Part shown: piece by piece, positions 27,256 to 36,780 of the stretch
Position numbering within the stretch: position 1 is the first letter of the stretch
Layout of the letters: every line of letters begins with the position of its first letter
Assembly (NCBI GenBank): GCA_016712675.1
Contig: JADJQR010000001.1
Coordinates: forward strand, 2,852,001 to 2,916,000
Direction: 5' to 3'
Length of the DNA stretch: 64,000 bases
Source of the DNA: a bacterium
Lineage (GTDB): Bacteria > Krumholzibacteriota > Krumholzibacteriia > LZORAL124-64-63
Translations under genes and position numbers: made by a program
Notes under the pieces: generated by a model
What the model saw: the letters and a program-made list of their open reading frames with translations, nothing else
Told to the model about the DNA's origin: nothing
Databases searched by the model: none

Positions 27256-28803
27256 ATGGCCACCCCCCGCTTCGCCAAGACGATGCTGTTCAAGCTCACG
27301 GCGCTCTTCCTGGCGTTCGTGGGCCTGAGCCTTGGCGGCTACTTCCTGTGGATCGACGCCACGGTCTTCACTCCCTTCGCCAGCGACGACGAGAAGGACT
27401 GGTTCGAACACCGTGCGGACGATGAGTTGGCAGAACTGGCCCAGGAGCTGGCGACGCTGCCGGAGGACGGCCACAGCGCCGCCGAAGCCCTGGTTCGCTT
27501 CGGTCGACGCGTGGCAGCCTACAACGTGGAGGTGCTCGTGGTCGGGCCACGCGGGCGGGCGCTGGTCGCCACGCCCGGAGACAGCCTGGTCGCCGCGGTC
27601 GAGCGGTTGGATGTGGGTCTGCTGGACCGCATGACGGCGGAAGACTGGGACTTCGCCACCTATCCAGACAAGTCCAATGTGGACGCCTTCGAGAACCGCA
27701 TCTTCGACGTCGCGAGCATCGGCGATGCCACCTCGCCGCGCGGCTATCTCGTGGCCAGCTTCCGTCCCGTGGAACTGGACGCCGCGCTCATGGAAGCCCA
27801 TTCGGGGCTGATGGACAGGCAGCAGTTGCTGGTCAAGCTGCTCAGCGGCACGCTGGTGCTGTCGGGCATCGCCGGCCTGCTGCTTCTGATCTGGACCAGC
27901 CGCCGGATCAGCAGGCTGTCCGCTGTCATGAGGGGTTTCACCGATGGCAGCCTGGAACGGCGGGTGCGCGAGGGGGGCGCGGACGAGATCGACGACCTCG
28001 GCCGGCATTTCAACCGGATGGCCGACCGCATCGAGGCCATGGTGGCCTCCCTGCGCCAGAAGGAGCAGTTCCAGCGGCAGCTCATCGCGAACGTGAGCCA
28101 CGACCTGCGCACGCCGATGGCCAGCATCCAGGGCAACGTCGACGCCCTCCGCCTGCGCTTCGACCGCCTCGACGACGCGCAGCGCGCGCGCGCCCTGGAG
28201 ACCATCGGCGGCAACCTGTCGCACCTGGACCGCCTGATCGAGCGGATGCTCGTGCTGTCGCGGCTGGACGCTGGCCAGGCCGTGCTCCAGCCGGAGGAAT
28301 TCTCGATCGTCGAGCTGAGCGAATCGGTGCTGCGACGTTGTGAACATCTGGCGCTGCCGGGCGGCCAGACCCTGGAGTTGCAGGCGACACCGCGACTGCC
28401 GTTGGTCATGGCCGACCCCCTGCAGGTGGCGCAGATCCTGCAGAACCTGGTCGAGAACGCGATCAAGTTCAATCGCCCGCAGGGGCATGTCACGGTGTCA
28501 TTGACGGCGGTGGACCGGCAGGTGCGCGTGGCCGTGTCCGACACCGGACAGGGCATCGCCGAAGCGGACCTGCCACACGTTTTCGAGCGCTTCTACACGG
28601 GCGATGCCGCCCGTACCCGGCACGGCGACGCGCACGGCCAACTCAAGCACAGCTCCGGCCTCGGCCTGGCCATCGCCAGCCGGCTGGTCGAGGCCCATGG
28701 TGGACAGCTGGAGGTCGACAGCCGCGCGGGCCAAGGCGCCGAATTCCGGTTCAACCTGCCCGCGGCCGGCGATGACCTGGCCGCCATGGCGGCCCAGGGC
28801 TGA
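27256..28803 (+). CDS. Sensor histidine kinase with HAMP domain
   Basis: A 515-residue kinase, partner of the preceding regulator. It has a first membrane helix (about 11-33), a periplasmic sensor region (about 40-190) with no recognised fold, a second helix (about 192-213), a HAMP linker (about 214-266), a dimerisation domain with phospho-accepting His282 (NVSHDLRTPMA), and a HATPase domain with N-box NLVENAIKFN, G1 DTGQGI and G2 GLGLAIAS. The ATG at 27256 follows AAGG and lies just after the regulator stop. It is convergent with the LpxL-like gene, 16 bp apart. Confidence 0.95.
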   Translation: MATPRFAKTMLFKLTALFLAFVGLSLGGYFLWIDATVFTPFASDDEKDWFEHRADDELAELAQELATLPEDGHSAAEALVRFGRRVAAYNVEVLVVGPRGRALVATPGDSLVAAVERLDVGLLDRMTAEDWDFATYPDKSNVDAFENRIFDVASIGDATSPRGYLVASFRPVELDAALMEAHSGLMDRQQLLVKLLSGTLVLSGIAGLLLLIWTSRRISRLSAVMRGFTDGSLERRVREGGADEIDDLGRHFNRMADRIEAMVASLRQKEQFQRQLIANVSHDLRTPMASIQGNVDALRLRFDRLDDAQRARALETIGGNLSHLDRLIERMLVLSRLDAGQAVLQPEEFSIVELSESVLRRCEHLALPGGQTLELQATPRLPLVMADPLQVAQILQNLVENAIKFNRPQGHVTVSLTAVDRQVRVAVSDTGQGIAEADLPHVFERFYTGDAARTRHGDAHGQLKHSSGLGLAIASRLVEAHGGQLEVDSRAGQGAEFRFNLPAAGDDLAAMAAQG

Positions 28804-28819
28804 CGATCGACTTCGCCGG

Positions 28820-29701
28820 TCATTGTCGCCAGGGCTCGCGCTCCGCCTCCTTCCAGCGCCGGTGCACCCAGAACCACTGGTCAGGATTCTCGAGAACGAA
28901 CCGCTCGACCGCGGCCGAGATCGCGGTGGTGTATCCGCGGATGCCGGCTTCGTCGCCGGCACGCCCTCCCGGCAGCAGCGGAGTCCCGACGCTCAGCACA
29001 TGGCTTCCGTCCGGCTGGCGGATGATCGCCATCGGAATGACCGGGCATCCGGTCTGCAGCGAGAAGCGCGCGGCGCCGGACCAGGCCGAGGCCTCGCGCC
29101 CGAGGAACGGGATACGCAGACCGGCGGCACCCGCGTCCTGGTCGAGCAGGAGTGACACCAGTCCCCCGGTGCGCAGGTGGGCCAGCACGGCGGCGGCGGC
29201 GCCATCGACACCGACGGTGGCGATGCCGTGGGTGCTCCGCTGTTCCTGCAGCCAGGCATCGATGCGCCGGTTGCGCAGCGGCTTGACCACGTCCAGCAGG
29301 CGGTACCGGCGCGCCAACACCCGCCCTCCCAGCTCGAAGTTCCCCAGGTGGGCCGAGGCGACGATGGCACCGCGACCGTTCGCGAGTGCTTCGTCCACGA
29401 TCTGCCAGCCCGGAAGAACCCGCACAGGTGACTCGCGGTCCGGGCCCTGCATGACCTCGACCAGCGTCCGTCCGAGATGCCGATACACCTGCCGGGCGAA
29501 CCGCGCCCGTTCGTCGGCTCCCAGGCGCGGGAAGCACTCCGCCAGCTGACGGTCGACGACCCGCCGCCTTAGACGCAGCACATCACCGGCCAGCCAGGCC
29601 AGGCTGTCGGCCAGCGCGCCGCCGGCGCGCGAGGGCAGACGCCGGCAGACGCCGGCGAAGCCGAGCAGCAGCAGATAGGCGGGCAATCCTGAGCGGTCCA
29701 T
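28820..29701 (-). CDS. Lysophospholipid/lipid A acyltransferase (LpxL/HtrB family)
   Basis: A 293-residue inner-membrane acyltransferase. The family catalytic HX4E motif is H118-E123 (SAHLGNFE); DQDAGAAGLRIPFLG and an N-terminal hydrophobic segment (about 7-20) follow the LpxL pattern. LpxL-type enzymes add secondary acyl chains to lipid A; some relatives act on other lipids such as ornithine lipids, which I cannot exclude. I placed the start at the ATG at 29701; an in-frame extension to 29890 has no homologous character. Consistent with HldD, it points to an LPS-type outer membrane. Confidence 0.88.
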   Translation of the reverse strand: MDRSGLPAYLLLLGFAGVCRRLPSRAGGALADSLAWLAGDVLRLRRRVVDRQLAECFPRLGADERARFARQVYRHLGRTLVEVMQGPDRESPVRVLPGWQIVDEALANGRGAIVASAHLGNFELGGRVLARRYRLLDVVKPLRNRRIDAWLQEQRSTHGIATVGVDGAAAAVLAHLRTGGLVSLLLDQDAGAAGLRIPFLGREASAWSGAARFSLQTGCPVIPMAIIRQPDGSHVLSVGTPLLPGGRAGDEAGIRGYTTAISAAVERFVLENPDQWFWVHRRWKEAEREPWRQ

Positions 29702-29756
29702 GTCCTGAGGATAGGCCGCAGCCCAGTGGCGCGCCAGGGAAGCCGCGGGCGGACCC

Positions 29757-29785
29757 TTGGCCTCCGGTCGCCCGCGCACTAGAGT
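29757..29785 (+). promoter_or_regulatory. Predicted promoter of the DJ-1 family gene
   Basis: TTGGCC (29757-29762) and TAGAGT (29780-29785) are separated by 17 bp; start near 29792, leader about 74 bases. Confidence 0.5.
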
Positions 29786-29865
29786 GGGACGTAGGCTGCG
29801 GGCGCCGTCGGCTGTCCGGCTCGTCGCCCCCATCGCCGCCATGGCAACCGCAGGAAGGACCCACG

Positions 29866-30447
29866 ATGCGAGAGAGCAGCCCCCGGGCATTGGTCCCCAT
29901 CGCCGACGGGACCGAGGAGATCGAGGCCGTCTGCATTATCGACGTCCTGCGGCGCGCAGGGGTGTCGGTGACCGTCGCGGTGGTCGGGCCCGGCGGCACG
30001 CGCGCCGCCTCGCGGGAGGTCCTGGCCTCGCGCGGCGTCCGGCTGGTGGCGGACGTGCATCTCGAGGAGGCCGCCGGCGAACCCTACGATGCCGTGCTCC
30101 TGCCGGGCGGGATGCCCGGGGCGGCCCACCTGCGGGACTGCGCGCCGCTGGCCGCGCTGCTGGCGGCACATGATGCCGCCGGCAGGCTCGTGGGCGCCAT
30201 CTGCGCGGCCCCGGTCGTGGTGCTGCAGGAGAACGGGCTGCTGAGGGGACGCGGCGCGACGTGCTTCCCTGGGCTGCGCGAGCAGCTCGACCCATCCTGC
30301 CACAGGGACGGCCGCGTCGTGCAGGACGGCAACCTGCTGACCAGCCAGGGGCCGGGCACGGCGCTGGAATTCGCGCTGGCGGCCGTGGCCCACCTGTGTG
30401 GCCACGGCCGCCGCGGCGAGATCGCCGCCCAGCTGCTGCTGCCCTGA
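29866..30447 (+). CDS. DJ-1/PfpI family protein
   Basis: A 193-residue single-domain protein of the DJ-1 subgroup. The nucleophile elbow is GAICAAPVVV with Cys113, and the conserved acidic partner lies in DGTEEIEAV (Glu20). The VLLPGGMPGAAHLR strand-turn is typical. Members act as glyoxalase III or deglycase-like enzymes, or as redox-sensitive chaperones; thiazole-synthesis ThiJ naming is historical. The ATG at 29866 follows AAGGA. It is convergent with alaS, 13 bp apart. Confidence 0.93.
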   Translation: MRESSPRALVPIADGTEEIEAVCIIDVLRRAGVSVTVAVVGPGGTRAASREVLASRGVRLVADVHLEEAAGEPYDAVLLPGGMPGAAHLRDCAPLAALLAAHDAAGRLVGAICAAPVVVLQENGLLRGRGATCFPGLREQLDPSCHRDGRVVQDGNLLTSQGPGTALEFALAAVAHLCGHGRRGEIAAQLLLP

Positions 30448-30460
30448 TCGCGAACGCCGG

Positions 30461-33223
30461 TCAGGCGTCCACGTGCGCCGCCACGGCGTGGGCCGCCCCG
30501 GCCAGGACACGCCCCAGGGCCGCCGCATCCGGCAGGCCGGCCTGCGCCAGGTTCGGCCGCCCACCGCCCTTGCCGCCGACCGACGCCGCCATCGACTTGA
30601 CGAGGTTGCCCGCATGCAGGCGGCCGCTGTCGACCAGGTCGCCGGTCACCGTCACCAACACCGTGGGCCTGCCCTCCAGGTCCGCGCCCAGCACGACGAC
30701 CCCACCCTGCCCAAGCCGGTCGCGCGCGTGGTCGGCCAGCTTGAGGAACGCGTCCTTGTCTGCGGCCGCCACCATCGCGCAGACCATCCTGAGCCCGGCC
30801 ACGGAGGCCGGCGCCGCCAAGGCCTCCTCGAGGCCGGCGCGTGCGGAGTCCTGGCGCATTCCGGCCAGTTCGCGCCGCAGCTGCTTCTGCTCGGCCAGCA
30901 GCGCCGCCACCTGAGCCGCGTAGTCGCCGCCGTCGGGGCGCAACAGGCCGCTCAGGCGCCGCAGTTCGTCGTGCTCGCGACGGATCAGGTCCAGCGCGAC
31001 GTCGCCGGCAACGGCCTCGATGCGCCTCACGCCGGCCGAAACCGAGCCTTCGCCGGTGATGCGGAACGCGCCGATGTCGCCCGTGGCCAGGCAGTGCGTG
31101 CCGCCGCAGAGCTCCAGTGAGAACAGGTCGCCGGCATCCGGCGCAGCGCCAGGCACGGGCTGGGCGCCATCGTGGATCTCGACCACGCGCACACGGTCGC
31201 CGTACTTCTCGCCGAACAGCGCCATGGCGCCACGCTTCTTCGCCTCGTCGATCGCCATGTCCTGGTGGCGGATGACCGGGCGGTTGTCCAGCACGCGCTC
31301 CTGCACCAGGCGCTCCACCGTCGACAGCTCGGCGGGCTTGACCGCCTGGTCGTGCCGGAAGTCGAAGCGCAGGCGGTGCGGGTCCACGACACTGCCGGCC
31401 TGCTCGACATGGTCGCCGAGCACGCGGCGCAGCGCCGCGTGCAGCAGGTGCGTGGCCGTGTGGTGGCGCATCGTGGCCAGGCGCGCGTCCGCGTCGACGT
31501 GCTGTCGCACGACCTCGGTGCCGGCCAGCGCGTCGGCCAGCTCGTCCGCGCCCAGGGCCACGACCAGGGCCGGGCCCTCCTCCGACGGCAGCGTGCCGAC
31601 CACCGGCACCCGCGCGCCGGTCGGCAGCAGTTCCAGCCAGCCGGTGTCTCCGACCTGTCCGCCGGATTCGGCGTAGAACGGCGTCCGGTCCAGGAGCACG
31701 TGGGCCAGGTCGTTGCCTTGCCCGTCGCGCCCGGCCGGCCGCACGGCCACGGGCCGCCCGTCGCCGGTCACCGCCTCGTAGCCGGTGAACACGGCGCGGA
31801 AGCCGGACAGGTCGCGCCCTTCCAGCGGCCGCCAGGGGCCCAGGCCTTCGCGGTAGACCGCCTCGCTGCCGCTCTTGGCCCGCTGCTCCTCCATGCAGGA
31901 CTCGAAGCCGGCCTGGTCGACGGTGAAGCCGTCCTCGGCCGCGACGACGGCCGTCAGGTCGACCGGGAAGCCAAACGTGTCGTGCAGCTTGAACGCCTCC
32001 GCCCCGGTCAGGGTCGCGCGCCCGCCGGCCCGCATGGCGTCACGGATGTCGCCGTACACCTGCAGGCCCGAGCGCAGCGTGCGGATGAAGCGCTCCTCCT
32101 CCTTGCGGATCACGTCCAGCACCCGGGCGCGGCGCTCGCGCAGTTCCGGGTAGGCGTCGCCCATCTCGTCGATGACGACGTCGGCCACCTTCCAGAGGAA
32201 CGGCTCTTCCACGCCCAGCAGGTGGCCGTGACGGGCGGCGCGGCGCAGGATGCGCCGCACCACGTAGCCGCGGTCCTGGTTCGAGGGAATGGCGCCGTCG
32301 GCGACGGTGAACGCGCAGGCGCGCGCGTGGTCGGCCACGACCTGCATCGAGATGCGGGCCTCGCCCTCGGCCTTCTGCCCCGAGATCTCCTCCATCTTCC
32401 GGATCATCGGCGTGAAGATGTCGGTCTCGTAGTTGCTCTGCTTGCCCTGGAGCACGGCCACCAGGCGCTCGAAACCGAGGCCGGTGTCGACGCTCTTCAT
32501 CGGCAGCGGGTTGAGCGCGCCACCGGGCTGCCGGTCGAACTCCATGAAGACGTGGTTCCACAGCTCGAGCCAGCGGTCGCAGCTGCAGACGCCGACGAAG
32601 CAGCCGGCCGGGTGGTCGCACTTCATCTGCTCGCCCTGGTCGTAGTGGATCTCCGTGCAGGGGCCGCAGGGGCCCGTGTCTGCCATCGACCAGAAGTTCT
32701 CCTCGTCACCCTTGCTGAGGTCACCCAGGCGGATGATCCGTGCGGGATCCAGTCCCACCTCGTCGCGCCAGATGGCGAAGCTCTCGTCGTCGTCCTTGTA
32801 TACCGAGACCCACAGGCGCGACTTGTCCAGGCCCATGACCGCGGTCAGGAACTCCCAGCCCCAGACGATGGAGTCGCGCTTGTAGTAGTCGCCGAAGGAC
32901 CAGTTGCCGAGCATCTCGAAGAAGGTGTGATGGCGCGCGTCCTTCCCCACTTCTTCGAGGTCGTTGTGCTTGCCCGACACCCGCATGCACTTCTGGCAGG
33001 AAGCCGCCCGGACGTAGTCGCGCCGCTCGAGGCCGAGGAAGACGCCCTTGAACTGGTTCATCCCGGCGTTCGTGAACTTCAGCGTCGGATCGTCGTGGGG
33101 CACCAGCGACGAGGACGCCACCACGGTGTGGCCGCGCTCGGCGAAGAAGGAGAGAAAGCGCGCGCGAATATCCCTGGCTTGCAAGGCGGGCCCCCGCGGT
33201 AACTGGTGTGGATCCCGGCTCAT
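30461..33223 (-). CDS. alaS: Alanine-tRNA ligase
   Basis: Charges tRNA-Ala. The 920-residue protein has all AlaRS modules. The catalytic domain (1 to about 260) includes SSSLVPHDDPTLKFTNAGMNQFK and the HHTFFEMLGNWSFGDYYK motif. A tRNA-recognition region follows. The editing domain has zinc ligands HHTATHLLH and the later CGGTHC. The C-terminal oligomerisation/C-Ala region ends with the glycine-rich GGKGGGRPNLAQAG. The ATG at 33223 lacks a strong Shine-Dalgarno but fits family N-termini. It is somewhat longer than E. coli AlaRS (876). Confidence 0.97.
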   Translation of the reverse strand: MSRDPHQLPRGPALQARDIRARFLSFFAERGHTVVASSSLVPHDDPTLKFTNAGMNQFKGVFLGLERRDYVRAASCQKCMRVSGKHNDLEEVGKDARHHTFFEMLGNWSFGDYYKRDSIVWGWEFLTAVMGLDKSRLWVSVYKDDDESFAIWRDEVGLDPARIIRLGDLSKGDEENFWSMADTGPCGPCTEIHYDQGEQMKCDHPAGCFVGVCSCDRWLELWNHVFMEFDRQPGGALNPLPMKSVDTGLGFERLVAVLQGKQSNYETDIFTPMIRKMEEISGQKAEGEARISMQVVADHARACAFTVADGAIPSNQDRGYVVRRILRRAARHGHLLGVEEPFLWKVADVVIDEMGDAYPELRERRARVLDVIRKEEERFIRTLRSGLQVYGDIRDAMRAGGRATLTGAEAFKLHDTFGFPVDLTAVVAAEDGFTVDQAGFESCMEEQRAKSGSEAVYREGLGPWRPLEGRDLSGFRAVFTGYEAVTGDGRPVAVRPAGRDGQGNDLAHVLLDRTPFYAESGGQVGDTGWLELLPTGARVPVVGTLPSEEGPALVVALGADELADALAGTEVVRQHVDADARLATMRHHTATHLLHAALRRVLGDHVEQAGSVVDPHRLRFDFRHDQAVKPAELSTVERLVQERVLDNRPVIRHQDMAIDEAKKRGAMALFGEKYGDRVRVVEIHDGAQPVPGAAPDAGDLFSLELCGGTHCLATGDIGAFRITGEGSVSAGVRRIEAVAGDVALDLIRREHDELRRLSGLLRPDGGDYAAQVAALLAEQKQLRRELAGMRQDSARAGLEEALAAPASVAGLRMVCAMVAAADKDAFLKLADHARDRLGQGGVVVLGADLEGRPTVLVTVTGDLVDSGRLHAGNLVKSMAASVGGKGGGRPNLAQAGLPDAAALGRVLAGAAHAVAAHVDA

Positions 33224-33260
33224 CCGGCCGCGATCCGACCGAAGAGCGATGATGGCAGCG

Positions 33261-33282
33261 GGGCGGCCCGCAGGGGCCGCCC
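33261..33282 (-). terminator. Hairpin between glnA and alaS
   Basis: GGGCGGCCC (33261-33269) pairs with GGGCCGCCC (33274-33282) around a four-base loop, after the glnA stop and before alaS on the same strand. There is no U-tract, so termination or an RNA-processing role is uncertain. Confidence 0.4.
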
Positions 33283-33347
33283 GACCGGCAGGACAGTGTA
33301 AACCGCGCGCCGATCCGGGTCAACCGGCGGCGGCGGGGCGGTCCTGG

Positions 33348-34718
33348 TCAGAAGTCGAAATACATCGTGTACTCGTAGGGGTGCGGCCGCTTGTTCATCG
33401 CGGCGATCTCGTCCCGCTTGATGGTCAGCCAGCGCGCGATCAGCGCCTCGTCGAATACGTCGCCGCGCAGCAGGAACGCGTGGTCCTCTTCCAGCGCGTC
33501 CAACGCGTCCGCCAGCGACCGCGGCAGGAAGTCGGAGGGGCTGCGCTCGCTTGCCGGGACGGCCTCCGGCGTGTAGCCCAGCGCGACCGGGTCGACGCCC
33601 TTCTCGATGCCGTCGAGGCCGGCCATCAGGATCGCCGCGCAGCACAGGTACGGATTGGCCGTCAGGTCGGGCGGACGGTACTCGACACGGCGCAGGGAGG
33701 CGTCCTTCACGTAGCTGGGGATGCGGATCGCCGCGCCGCGGTTGCTCTTGCCGAACGTGCGCACCGTCGGCGCCTCGAACCCGGGCACCAGGCGCTTGTA
33801 GCTGTTGGTGCTCGGGTTGGTCAGCGCGCACAGAGCGTCCGCGTGCATGAGGATGCCCCCGACGTAGCTGAGCGCGGTCTTCGACAGTTGCGCGTAGCCG
33901 TCGGCGTCGTGGAAGATGTTGCGCCCGCCCTTGGTCAGGAACTGGTGCAGGTGCCAGCCGCTACCGGCATTGTCGAGCAGCGGCTTCGGCATGAAGGTGA
34001 CCTTCAGGCCGTGGCGTTCGGCCTGGTTGAACAGGATGTACTTCGAGAGCACGGCGTGGTCGCCGGTCGTGGCCAGGTCGGCGAACCAGCCCTCGATCTC
34101 CTGCTGGCCCTGCGCGCCCACCTCATGGTGGTGGTAGCGCACGGGGATGCCGAAGTCGGCCATGCAGGCGCAGACCTCGTCGCGGAAGTCGTCGTAGCGG
34201 TCGTGCGGGTTGCAGGCGTGGTAGGCGTTCTGGTAGAACGCCTCGCCGCTGTGCAGGCGGAAGGCGGCATCGTTGGTGCCCGAAGCGTGCGCGGCCTCCG
34301 CGAAGATGTGGAACTCGTACTCCGGGCCCCAGTGCGAGCGGTCGGCGACGCCCGAGTCCCGCAGGGCCTGCTCGGCCCGGCGCGCCAAGTGGCGGCCATC
34401 CTGGCTGAACGGCGTGCGCGCGTCGTCGGTCAGGTGCGCCTGCGCGAACATCGTCATCGTCGGCCGTTTGCGGAACGGGTCGATGCAGGCGGTGTCAAGG
34501 TCCGGGATCATCACCATGTCGCTGGCTTCGACCTTCAGGAAGCCATAGCTCGAGCCGTCGAAACCAATGCCCTCGGCGCAGATGTCCTCCGAAAAACGCG
34601 ACAGCGGGAACGAGAGGTGGTGCAGCCGGCCCGCCAGGTCCAGCATCTTCAGGTCGATGAACTCGATGCCGCGCGCCTCGGCGTCGCTGCGCACATCGAG
34701 GAAGGTCCTCGGGGTCAT
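33348..34718 (-). CDS. glnA: Type I glutamine synthetase
   Basis: Makes glutamine from glutamate, ammonia and ATP. The 456-residue protein has GFDGSSYGFLKVEASDM near the N-terminus, metal/glutamate-binding YEFHIF and HHHEVGAQGQQEI, the GSGWHLHQFL strand, the flexible loop NPSTNSYKRLVPGFEAP, and ATP-site SNRGAAIRIPSY. The tail lacks the tyrosine segment (NLYDLPP-like) that is adenylylated in GSI-beta enzymes, and the length fits GSI-alpha; it is thus probably not under GlnE control. The ATG at 34718 follows GAAAGG. Confidence 0.95.
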   Translation of the reverse strand: MTPRTFLDVRSDAEARGIEFIDLKMLDLAGRLHHLSFPLSRFSEDICAEGIGFDGSSYGFLKVEASDMVMIPDLDTACIDPFRKRPTMTMFAQAHLTDDARTPFSQDGRHLARRAEQALRDSGVADRSHWGPEYEFHIFAEAAHASGTNDAAFRLHSGEAFYQNAYHACNPHDRYDDFRDEVCACMADFGIPVRYHHHEVGAQGQQEIEGWFADLATTGDHAVLSKYILFNQAERHGLKVTFMPKPLLDNAGSGWHLHQFLTKGGRNIFHDADGYAQLSKTALSYVGGILMHADALCALTNPSTNSYKRLVPGFEAPTVRTFGKSNRGAAIRIPSYVKDASLRRVEYRPPDLTANPYLCCAAILMAGLDGIEKGVDPVALGYTPEAVPASERSPSDFLPRSLADALDALEEDHAFLLRGDVFDEALIARWLTIKRDEIAAMNKRPHPYEYTMYFDF

Positions 34719-34857
34719 GTCCGGCCTTTCTGGACGGTCTGCTGCACTGCGGCCATGGCGTCATCTCAAGTGCGCCAGGCGCGGCGGATCGCCGCACTGG
34801 CCTCAGAATATAGGGGCCGGCCGCCGCAAATCCAGTCCATGGCGAATCGGGAGCGGA

Positions 34858-35769
34858 TCAGCGGCCCAGGAGGTCGATCAGCGCCGGCTCCAGTTCCGCG
34901 TGCTCGAAGCGGAACCCGGCCGCACGCAGGGCATTGGGCACCGCGCGCTGGCTCGACAGCACGATCTCGGCCTTACGCCCCAGCAGCATCCGCAGCGCGA
35001 ACGCGGGGGCCGGCAGCCGGGCCGACTTGCCCAGCACGCGGGCCAGGGATGCCACGAACTGCGCCTGGGTCGGGGGATCGGGGACCACCGCATTGACGGG
35101 ACCGGACAGGCCCGGCTGGTCCAGGACGAACAGGATGGCGCGCGCAAGGTCCTCACCGTGGATCCAGGGCACGTATTGCCGGCCGTTGCCGAGGCGGCCT
35201 CCGAGTCCCGCGCCCACCACCTTGGCCAGCCGCGGCAGCATGCCCCCGGCCGGGTCCAGCACCGCGCCGATGCGCAGCAGCACGACCCGGACGCGCTCGC
35301 TCCCGGCTTCGCGCGCGGCGTTTTCCCATTCCACGGCCAGGCGGGCCAGGAAACCCTGTCCAGGGGCGGCGTTCTCGCCCAGGGCGCGGTCGCCCTGGTC
35401 CCCGTAGAAGCCCGCGGCCGAGGCGCTGACCAGCGTGACCGGGTGGTCCGTGTCGGCGATCGCCGCCACCAGGTTGCGCGTGCCGGCCAGGCGCGAGCGA
35501 CGGATGCGCTTGACCTTGCCCCGGGTCCAGAGCCCGTCGCCCACCGACTCCCCGGCCAGGTTGATCACGGCGTCCGCCTGGCGGACCTTCTCCAGCCAGG
35601 GACCGCCCACGGCCGGGTCGCCCTCGCAGGCCACGACACCGGGCGGCAGCCGGCCGGCGGCCGCTTCCGCGTTTCGCGTCAGGCAGGTCACCTGGTCCCC
35701 GCGCGCTGCCAGCAGGCGCACCAGGCGCCGGCCCACCAGCCCCGTCCCCCCCGTCACGAAGATGCGCAT
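34858..35769 (-). CDS. TIGR01777-family SDR epimerase (YfcH-like)
   Basis: A 303-residue atypical SDR with the cofactor loop VTGGTGLVGRRLV at the N-terminus, NLAGESVGDGLW, SASAAGFYGDQGD, and the C-terminal DUF1731-type end (RAVPNALRAAGFRFEHAELEPAL). E. coli YfcH is the best-known relative; its substrate is not established. The ATG at 35769 follows GGAGGTGG. It has its own promoter, back to back with that of the enoyl-CoA hydratase-like gene. Confidence 0.92.
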   Translation of the reverse strand: MRIFVTGGTGLVGRRLVRLLAARGDQVTCLTRNAEAAAGRLPPGVVACEGDPAVGGPWLEKVRQADAVINLAGESVGDGLWTRGKVKRIRRSRLAGTRNLVAAIADTDHPVTLVSASAAGFYGDQGDRALGENAAPGQGFLARLAVEWENAAREAGSERVRVVLLRIGAVLDPAGGMLPRLAKVVGAGLGGRLGNGRQYVPWIHGEDLARAILFVLDQPGLSGPVNAVVPDPPTQAQFVASLARVLGKSARLPAPAFALRMLLGRKAEIVLSSQRAVPNALRAAGFRFEHAELEPALIDLLGR

Positions 35770-35818
35770 GCCCACCCACCTCCCTGGGGCGCCGGCCGCT
35801 GCGCGCAGCCGGCCCCGC

Positions 35819-35847
35819 ACGATACGCCAACCCCCACCGGGTGTCCA
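35819..35847 (-). promoter_or_regulatory. Predicted promoter of the TIGR01777 epimerase
   Basis: On the minus strand, TGGACA (35847-35842) and TATCGT (35824-35819) are 17 bp apart. The next promoter, on the other strand, starts only nine bases away. Confidence 0.5.
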
Positions 35848-35855
35848 CCCGGCGG

Positions 35856-35884
35856 TTGCCGGGCCCGGTCCGGGCGGCGATAAT
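35856..35884 (+). promoter_or_regulatory. Predicted promoter of the enoyl-CoA hydratase-like gene
   Basis: TTGCCG (35856-35861) and GATAAT (35879-35884) are 17 bp apart, the same hexamers and spacing as at 26412-26440. Start near 35891, leader about 25 bases. Confidence 0.65.
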
Positions 35885-35915
35885 GGCCGCCTACGCCAAC
35901 CTGCAGGAGAAGACG

Positions 35916-36722
35916 ATGCAGTACGACAACTTCGATTGCGAAGTGGCCGACGGATGCGCGACCGTCCGCCTGGTCGGGCCCGGTGCGCCGGACCTGGGTG
36001 CCCTGTGCGACGAGTTCGTGGACCTGATCCTGCGCCTGCAGGAGGACCGGGCCGCACGCGTGATCCTGCTGGTGGACGGCGACCACGCGTTCGACCTGCA
36101 CCGCGACCTGGACGGGCTGGTCGGCGCCCGGCGCAGTGGCAGCGGCTTCGAGCAGCTGGCGGCCGAGGACGCGATCGCCCGCAAGATCGTCACCCTGGTC
36201 GCCGAGTGCCCCAAGCCCGTGGTCGCTGCCACGCGGGGCGAGATCCGCAATGTCGGCCTGGGTCTCTACCTGGCCGCCGACATCCGGGTGGCCGGCGAGT
36301 CCGCGACCTTCACGGCGCCGGACATGAGTGCTGGCCTGGTCGGCGGCTGGGGCCTGGCCCTGACGCTGCCGCGCCTGCTGGGGCCGGGCCGCGCGCTGGA
36401 TTTCCTCTGGTCGCACCGCACGCTGAACGCCGCCGAGGCCGAACGCATCGGCTTGGTCGACCGCCTCCTGCCGGAAGACCAGTGGGAACAGGAGTTGTTC
36501 GCCCTCACGCGGCGCCTGAGCCGGATCCCGCAGCCGGCCGTCCATCTGACGAAACTGGCCGTACAACAGGCACCGGCCCTGGACCTCACGACGATGCTGG
36601 CGATGGAATGGGAATCGCAGCAGCAGTGCTGGGACTCGGATGAGACGTCCGAGGGCCTGCGTGCGCTGGCCGAGGGGCGCGAGCCCCGCCTGGAGGCCGC
36701 CACCTCACCGGATGATGATTGA
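35916..36722 (+). CDS. Enoyl-CoA hydratase/isomerase-like (crotonase fold) protein
   Basis: A 268-residue crotonase-fold protein: KPVVAATRGEIRNVGLGLYLAADIRVA is the central signature and GLVGGWGLALTLPRLLGPGRALDFLW the next. The first oxyanion region (VDGDHAFDLHRDL) lacks the usual GxxFxAGxDL, and the Glu pair used by hydratases is not clear, so the exact reaction is open. The N-terminal half is less conserved than the middle. The ATG at 35916 follows CAGGAG. It stands alone, ended by a strong hairpin. Confidence 0.85.
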   Translation: MQYDNFDCEVADGCATVRLVGPGAPDLGALCDEFVDLILRLQEDRAARVILLVDGDHAFDLHRDLDGLVGARRSGSGFEQLAAEDAIARKIVTLVAECPKPVVAATRGEIRNVGLGLYLAADIRVAGESATFTAPDMSAGLVGGWGLALTLPRLLGPGRALDFLWSHRTLNAAEAERIGLVDRLLPEDQWEQELFALTRRLSRIPQPAVHLTKLAVQQAPALDLTTMLAMEWESQQQCWDSDETSEGLRALAEGREPRLEAATSPDDD

Positions 36723-36780
36723 TCCGGGCGCGGCGGCGCGACCGACCGCGCGCCGAGGACCAACTGCGTGGTGGATGACG

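Noticed and set aside
34801-34858. A sigma54-like GG/GC element upstream of glnA
   Set aside because: The spacing between GG and GC is one base short of the -24/-12 rule and a TATATT element overlaps it, so neither promoter type can be called.
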